Assembly (NCBI GenBank): GCA_023423475.1 | Contig: JAFAFN010000107.1 | Span: 1 to 8,923, forward strand | Source: Actinomycetes bacterium | GTDB taxonomy: Bacteria; Actinomycetota; Acidimicrobiia; Acidimicrobiales; Microtrichaceae | Length of the DNA stretch: 8,923 nucleotides | Direction of reading: 5' to 3' | Shown: positions 6,200-8,923 of the stretch, one piece after another | Layout: each line of letters starts with the position of its first letter | Position numbering within the stretch: position 1 is the stretch's first letter | Program-made: the position numbers and the translations under genes | Notes under the pieces: generated by a model | The model's database searches: none | What the model was told of the DNA's origin: nothing | The model's input: the letters and a program-made list of their open reading frames with translations, nothing else

Positions 6200-7558
6200 T
6201 CATCGAGAGCTTCTCGGTGAGAAGTGGACGCGACGAGCCGGCACGTTCACCCCGCCGGCCCCCGACCGTTCGGACCGGGGGCGCCAGACCCTCACCCTGG
6301 GGCGCGGCTCCGGCACCGAACGGCCGATGGCCGAACCGAGTCCGACCCCGGCCGCGATGCTGGCAGCCACGCCAAGCGAGCGGATGAGCAGTTCGGCCCC
6401 GGAGCTGGAGTTTCCCTGCGAGAAGGCGAGCATCGAGAGGTAGAAGGTGACCCCGGGCACGAGCACGAACACCGCGACCGAGATGAACACGACCGCCGGC
6501 GTCCGGTGCAGCCGAGCAGCGACCTGCGCTCCCAGGCCCAGCGCTCCGGCGGCAGCGAGCACCCCGATGGACAGGCCAGCGGCACCGTCGCCCGCCCAGC
6601 GAGCGATCGCCCACGATCCGGCGGCAAGTCCTGCGGTGCTCATCACCAGCGCCGTGGGCATCGACCTCGCGACCCCGAGGGCCGCGACGGCGATCGCACC
6701 GCTCGACGCCACCAACCAGTCCGGTGGAGGTCCGGCGACGGCATCGGAGGTGATGCCCAGCCTGGCGACGAGGTCGAGTGCGGCGAGCACACCGACCGCC
6801 GTCGCCGTCGCCGCCACCGCCGCCTGCAACCCCTTCGCCATGGCCGACAGCGGTGCGCCCGAGAGCCCGTCGCTCACGCTGGCGACGAGCAACCCTCCCG
6901 GCAGCAGCGGGTAGAGACCGCCGATGATCGCCGGTCCGAGCACGATGGGGGCATCCAACCACGCGAAGACCGACGGGGCGGATACTGCGACGAACGCCGC
7001 CAGCATGCCGACGAAGACCACCGGCAGCTTCGTGCGGGCGAGCGGCAGGACCGTCAGCTCGATCACGAGCGCTCCGAGCAGCCCCGCAGCGGCGCCGACG
7101 AGTCCGCCGCCCGCGAAGACGACCCACGCGGCGACCGAGACCGTCAACGCCAGCAGTCGCACCCATCGCACGACGCCGGTCGACTCGGTCCGCAGGCGTC
7201 CGACCTGGCGGGTGGCCTCCTCGATGTCGACCCGGCCAGCCTCGACGTCGCGTCCGAGCTGCTCGAGAGCGATCACACGGTCGAGCCGTGGCTCGCCGAT
7301 GTCGACGACCTTGACGAGCGTGATCGGACCCTCGGTGGAGTGCAGCAGGCACATCGTGATCACGTTCAGGGTGATCGACACCTCGCAGTGACCGAGCCCG
7401 AACGACGCGGTGAGACGGCGCAGCAGCTCCTCGACGTCGGACGTCGCGATGCTCGACTCGAGCATCGACTCGCCGACGGCGAGGCCGAAGGTGAGCACCT
7501 TGAGCACGTCGTCGCGATCGTGCGCGACCTGGCCCGACGGCGCCTCGATGCGACTCAC
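6200..7558 (-). CDS. ThrE-family (DUF1212 + DUF3815) ten-helix exporter, last visible gene of the ectoine operon
   Basis: A 452-residue membrane transporter of the threonine/serine exporter family, close in size to C. glutamicum ThrE (489, from memory). The GTG at 7558 is chosen because it overlaps the ectD stop as GTGA; the longer open frame upstream runs antiparallel through ectD and is not coding. Residues 18-115 form the soluble DUF1212 domain (FGLAVGESMLESS from 24, EELLRRLTASFGLG, RLDRVIALEQLGRDVEAGRVDIEEA). Ten hydrophobic segments follow, five before and five after about residue 270. The PLLPGGLLVASVSDGLSGAPLS loop matches the family's PG...D.l.G motif, and P368-G369-V370-T371-F372-Y373 is the matching motif in the second half. 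The last helix is followed by a roughly 40-residue Arg/Pro-rich tail. ThrE exports threonine and serine by proton motive force. Coupling to ectC-ectD suggests an ectoine, hydroxyectoine or related amino-acid substrate here; that is inference. Confidence 0.88.
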   Translation of the reverse strand: MSRIEAPSGQVAHDRDDVLKVLTFGLAVGESMLESSIATSDVEELLRRLTASFGLGHCEVSITLNVITMCLLHSTEGPITLVKVVDIGEPRLDRVIALEQLGRDVEAGRVDIEEATRQVGRLRTESTGVVRWVRLLALTVSVAAWVVFAGGGLVGAAAGLLGALVIELTVLPLARTKLPVVFVGMLAAFVAVSAPSVFAWLDAPIVLGPAIIGGLYPLLPGGLLVASVSDGLSGAPLSAMAKGLQAAVAATATAVGVLAALDLVARLGITSDAVAGPPPDWLVASSGAIAVAALGVARSMPTALVMSTAGLAAGSWAIARWAGDGAAGLSIGVLAAAGALGLGAQVAARLHRTPAVVFISVAVFVLVPGVTFYLSMLAFSQGNSSSGAELLIRSLGVAASIAAGVGLGSAIGRSVPEPRPRVRVWRPRSERSGAGGVNVPARRVHFSPRSSR

Positions 7559-8451
7559 ACCCGGATCGGTCGGACGTCCCTGGCAGCAATGAACTCCGGC
7601 CGCGGCGCCGGCGCAGCGAACGGCGCCACCAGCGAGTTGCTGACGGCGTTGAAGACCATGAAGACGTTGTGCCGTTCGAACGGCGACATGTTGCCGGTCG
7701 ACCCGTGCATCAGGTTGCAGTCGAAGAAGACCACCGTGCCCGGTTGTCCGAGGCACTGGGTGATGCGGCCGCGTCGTACGAGCTCGCGCAGGCTCTCGTC
7801 GTCGGGCACGCCGAGGTCCTGGCGGCGCAGCGAGGACAGGTAGTTGTCGACCGGGGTGGCACCCGGACAGGACACGAACCACCGGTGTGAGCGGTCGATG
7901 GCGAGCAACGGCCCGTTGTACGCGAGGTTCGGCGTCAGCAGCACCGAGCAGCTCACCGCCCGCATGCGTGGCATGCCGTCCTCGGCATGCCACGTCTCGA
8001 AGTCGGAGTGCCAGTAGAACTCCTTGCCCCGGAAACCCGGCTTGAGGTTCACGCGGCTCTGGTGCACGTAGACGTCGTCGCCGAGCAGCTGCCGTGCGAT
8101 GTCGATGAGGCGCGGGTCGGTCGCCAGCCCGGCGATCGCGTCGTCGCCCAGGTGGACCTCGAACAACGAGCGCAGCTCGTTGCTGCCGGGTTCGATCACC
8201 GCTCGAGGGAGCGACTTCACCGAGTCGTCCGCAGCCAGAGCCGACAGGTCGTCGTCGATGCGCTGCAGGGTCGTCGGGGGCAGCAGGCCAGGCAGCACCA
8301 GGAAGCCGTGCTCCTCGTACGAAGCGACCAGCTCGGGATCGAGCGGTCCGCCGGACGCGTCACCCCAGACGACGGGATCGAGCCGCGGCAGCAGGTCCGC
8401 GTGCGCCACGGTGCGCGTCGGGTACGGGTCGCGGGAGGTCACGGTGCTCAC
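7555..8451 (-). CDS. ectD: ectoine hydroxylase (Fe(II)/2-oxoglutarate dioxygenase)
   Basis: A 298-residue cytoplasmic dioxygenase of the PhyH family that converts ectoine to 5-hydroxyectoine using O2, 2-oxoglutarate and Fe(II). The diagnostic EctD stretch FYWHSDFETWHAEDGMP is present intact. The iron triad is H148 and D150 within it plus H249 in LMHGSTGNMSP, and R260 (FERHNVFMVF) is placed to bind the 2-oxoglutarate carboxylate. These correspond to H146/D148/H248/R259 of the Virgibacillus salexigens enzyme (numbers from memory). Length is the usual 295-300. The GTG start at 8451 is chosen because it overlaps the ectC stop as GTGA and yields the standard length; the open frame continues to 8877, but that is an out-of-frame reading of ectC. 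The gene ends in the same GTGA overlap with the exporter gene. Translation is probably coupled to ectC. Confidence 0.95.
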   Translation of the reverse strand: MSTVTSRDPYPTRTVAHADLLPRLDPVVWGDASGGPLDPELVASYEEHGFLVLPGLLPPTTLQRIDDDLSALAADDSVKSLPRAVIEPGSNELRSLFEVHLGDDAIAGLATDPRLIDIARQLLGDDVYVHQSRVNLKPGFRGKEFYWHSDFETWHAEDGMPRMRAVSCSVLLTPNLAYNGPLLAIDRSHRWFVSCPGATPVDNYLSSLRRQDLGVPDDESLRELVRRGRITQCLGQPGTVVFFDCNLMHGSTGNMSPFERHNVFMVFNAVSNSLVAPFAAPAPRPEFIAARDVRPIRV

Positions 8452-8849
8452 TGGACGACGTCCTCGGCAGCGACGAGCGGGTAGGCACCGGTCTCGTCGT
8501 GCACCTCGCGACCGGTGATCGGCGGGTTGAAGACGCACACCATCCGCATGCGCGTCCGCGCGCGCAGGACGTGCGCATCGTGCTGGTCGAGGGCGTACAC
8601 CGTGCCGGGAACCACCTCGAACGTCTCCCCCGAGTCCCGCAACTGCACCGACCCCTCGCCCTCGATGCAGTACACGGCCTCGAGGTGGTGCTGGTACCAC
8701 ATCGCCGTTTCGGTACCCGGCTCGATGATCGTGTCGTGCAGCGAGAAGCCCATGCCGTCGCGTGCCAGCAGCAGTCGGCGCGAACGCCAGGTCGACGCCT
8801 CGACGTCGTCGTCCCCGCCGACGACACCCTCGAGCGTGCGCACGATCAC
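8448..8849 (-). CDS. ectC: L-ectoine synthase
   Basis: A 133-residue cupin enzyme that cyclises N-gamma-acetyl-L-2,4-diaminobutyrate to the compatible solute ectoine, with loss of water. It reads as standard EctC from end to end: MIVRTLEGVVG, WRSRRLLLARDGMGFSLHDT, WYQHHLEAVYCIEGEG, PGTVYALDQHDAHVLRA and MVCVFNPPITGREVHDE. The cupin metal ligands known from structural work on EctC, Glu57, Tyr85 and His93, fall at exactly these positions when the GTG at 8849 is used as start, which fixes it. That GTG overlaps the TGA of the preceding gene (GTGA), and the ectC stop overlaps the ectD start in the same way. No separate ribosome site is evident, so translation is probably coupled along the operon. 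Its promoter must lie beyond the right edge. Confidence 0.96.
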   Translation of the reverse strand: MIVRTLEGVVGGDDDVEASTWRSRRLLLARDGMGFSLHDTIIEPGTETAMWYQHHLEAVYCIEGEGSVQLRDSGETFEVVPGTVYALDQHDAHVLRARTRMRMVCVFNPPITGREVHDETGAYPLVAAEDVVQ

Positions 8850-8923
8850 GAGACCACCTCGATCCGGTCGACGGCATCGGATCGCAGCTGGTCGCTCATG
8901 CGGTCCACCACGGCGTCGGTCGA
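8846..8923 (-). CDS. C-terminal 25 residues of the gene before ectC, by synteny ectB
   Basis: Reading inward from the right edge on the minus strand, a frame of 25 codons (STDAVVDRMSDQL... to ...RIEVVS) ends at TGA 8846-8848, sharing bases with the ectC GTG start. In most ectoine operons the gene directly before ectC is ectB, the diaminobutyrate aminotransferase, so this is probably its C-terminus. The visible residues are too few and too variable in the family to prove it. The GTGA overlap matches the other operon junctions, which supports a real stop codon. Confidence 0.6.
   Translation of the reverse strand, partial: STDAVVDRMSDQLRSDAVDRIEVVS

Noticed and set aside
5205..7589. A 794-codon open frame on the minus strand across the esterase lipoprotein and exporter genes
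   Set aside because: Its translation is dominated by Arg, Gly, Ala and Pro with no recognisable motif, and it is antisense to or out of frame with two well-supported genes. Long spurious frames are expected at this GC content.
6224..7843. A 539-codon open frame on the plus strand opposite the exporter and ectD
   Set aside because: Low-complexity Arg/Asp/His/Gly composition, no domain, and fully antisense to genes with conserved motifs.
7559..7993. In-frame upstream extension of the ThrE-like gene
   Set aside because: It lies inside ectD in another frame, and homology to ThrE begins only after 7558, where the GTGA overlap gives a natural start.
8452..8877. In-frame upstream extension of ectD
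   Set aside because: It is a shifted reading of ectC. EctD of normal length begins at the GTG at 8451.
1..8923. tRNA or rRNA genes, CRISPR repeats, insertion-sequence ends, attachment sites, riboswitches
   Set aside because: I looked for cloverleaf arms, regularly spaced repeats, transposase motifs and terminal inverted repeats and saw none. The many short GTCGAC/GCCGGC-type palindromes are expected from base composition.

Overview
The window is a GC-rich, gene-dense piece of bacterial chromosome. GTG starts are frequent, intergenic gaps are short, and there are no RNA genes, insertion sequences, CRISPR arrays or phage genes that I can recognise. The base composition, an ectC-ectD order with overlapping genes, an HxlR/quinone-reductase pair like that of Corynebacterium, and a ThrE-type exporter all suggest a high-GC actinobacterium. 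A marine or salt-exposed member of a group such as Acidimicrobiia is plausible, but that placement is inference from gene content only.

Left part (1-2289, + strand): the 3' portion of a CopB-type (P1B-3, CPH motif) copper-exporting ATPase, entering from outside the window, followed 24 bases later by a small four-helix membrane protein of unknown function. Middle-left (2345-3649): a divergent pair made of an HxlR-family one-cysteine repressor (minus strand) and an NAD(P)H:quinone oxidoreductase of the QorB/YtfG type (plus strand). The 123-base space between them holds an imperfect 25-base palindrome, a good operator candidate. Middle (3743-4868): a SnoaL/NTF2-fold protein on the plus strand whose end overlaps by 11 bases the end of a TMEM175/DUF1211 channel-like protein on the minus strand. 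Then 4953-6059 (+): a secreted lipoprotein with an alpha/beta-hydrolase (esterase) domain.

Right part (6200-8923, minus strand): an ectoine operon read right to left. It contains the tail of the preceding gene (by synteny ectB), ectC (ectoine synthase), ectD (ectoine hydroxylase) and a ThrE-family ten-helix exporter. Each of the three junctions is a four-base GTGA overlap in which the GTG start shares bases with the TGA stop of the gene before. The exporter is therefore built into the ectoine/5-hydroxyectoine operon as its last visible cistron. Its substrate may be ectoine or hydroxyectoine, or amino-acid intermediates, rather than threonine or serine. This is the most interesting observation in the window.

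As a whole the window is a set of small stress-related units (copper efflux, quinone detoxification, a possible potassium channel, and compatible-solute synthesis with a candidate exporter). Nothing links the left units to the ectoine operon beyond proximity.
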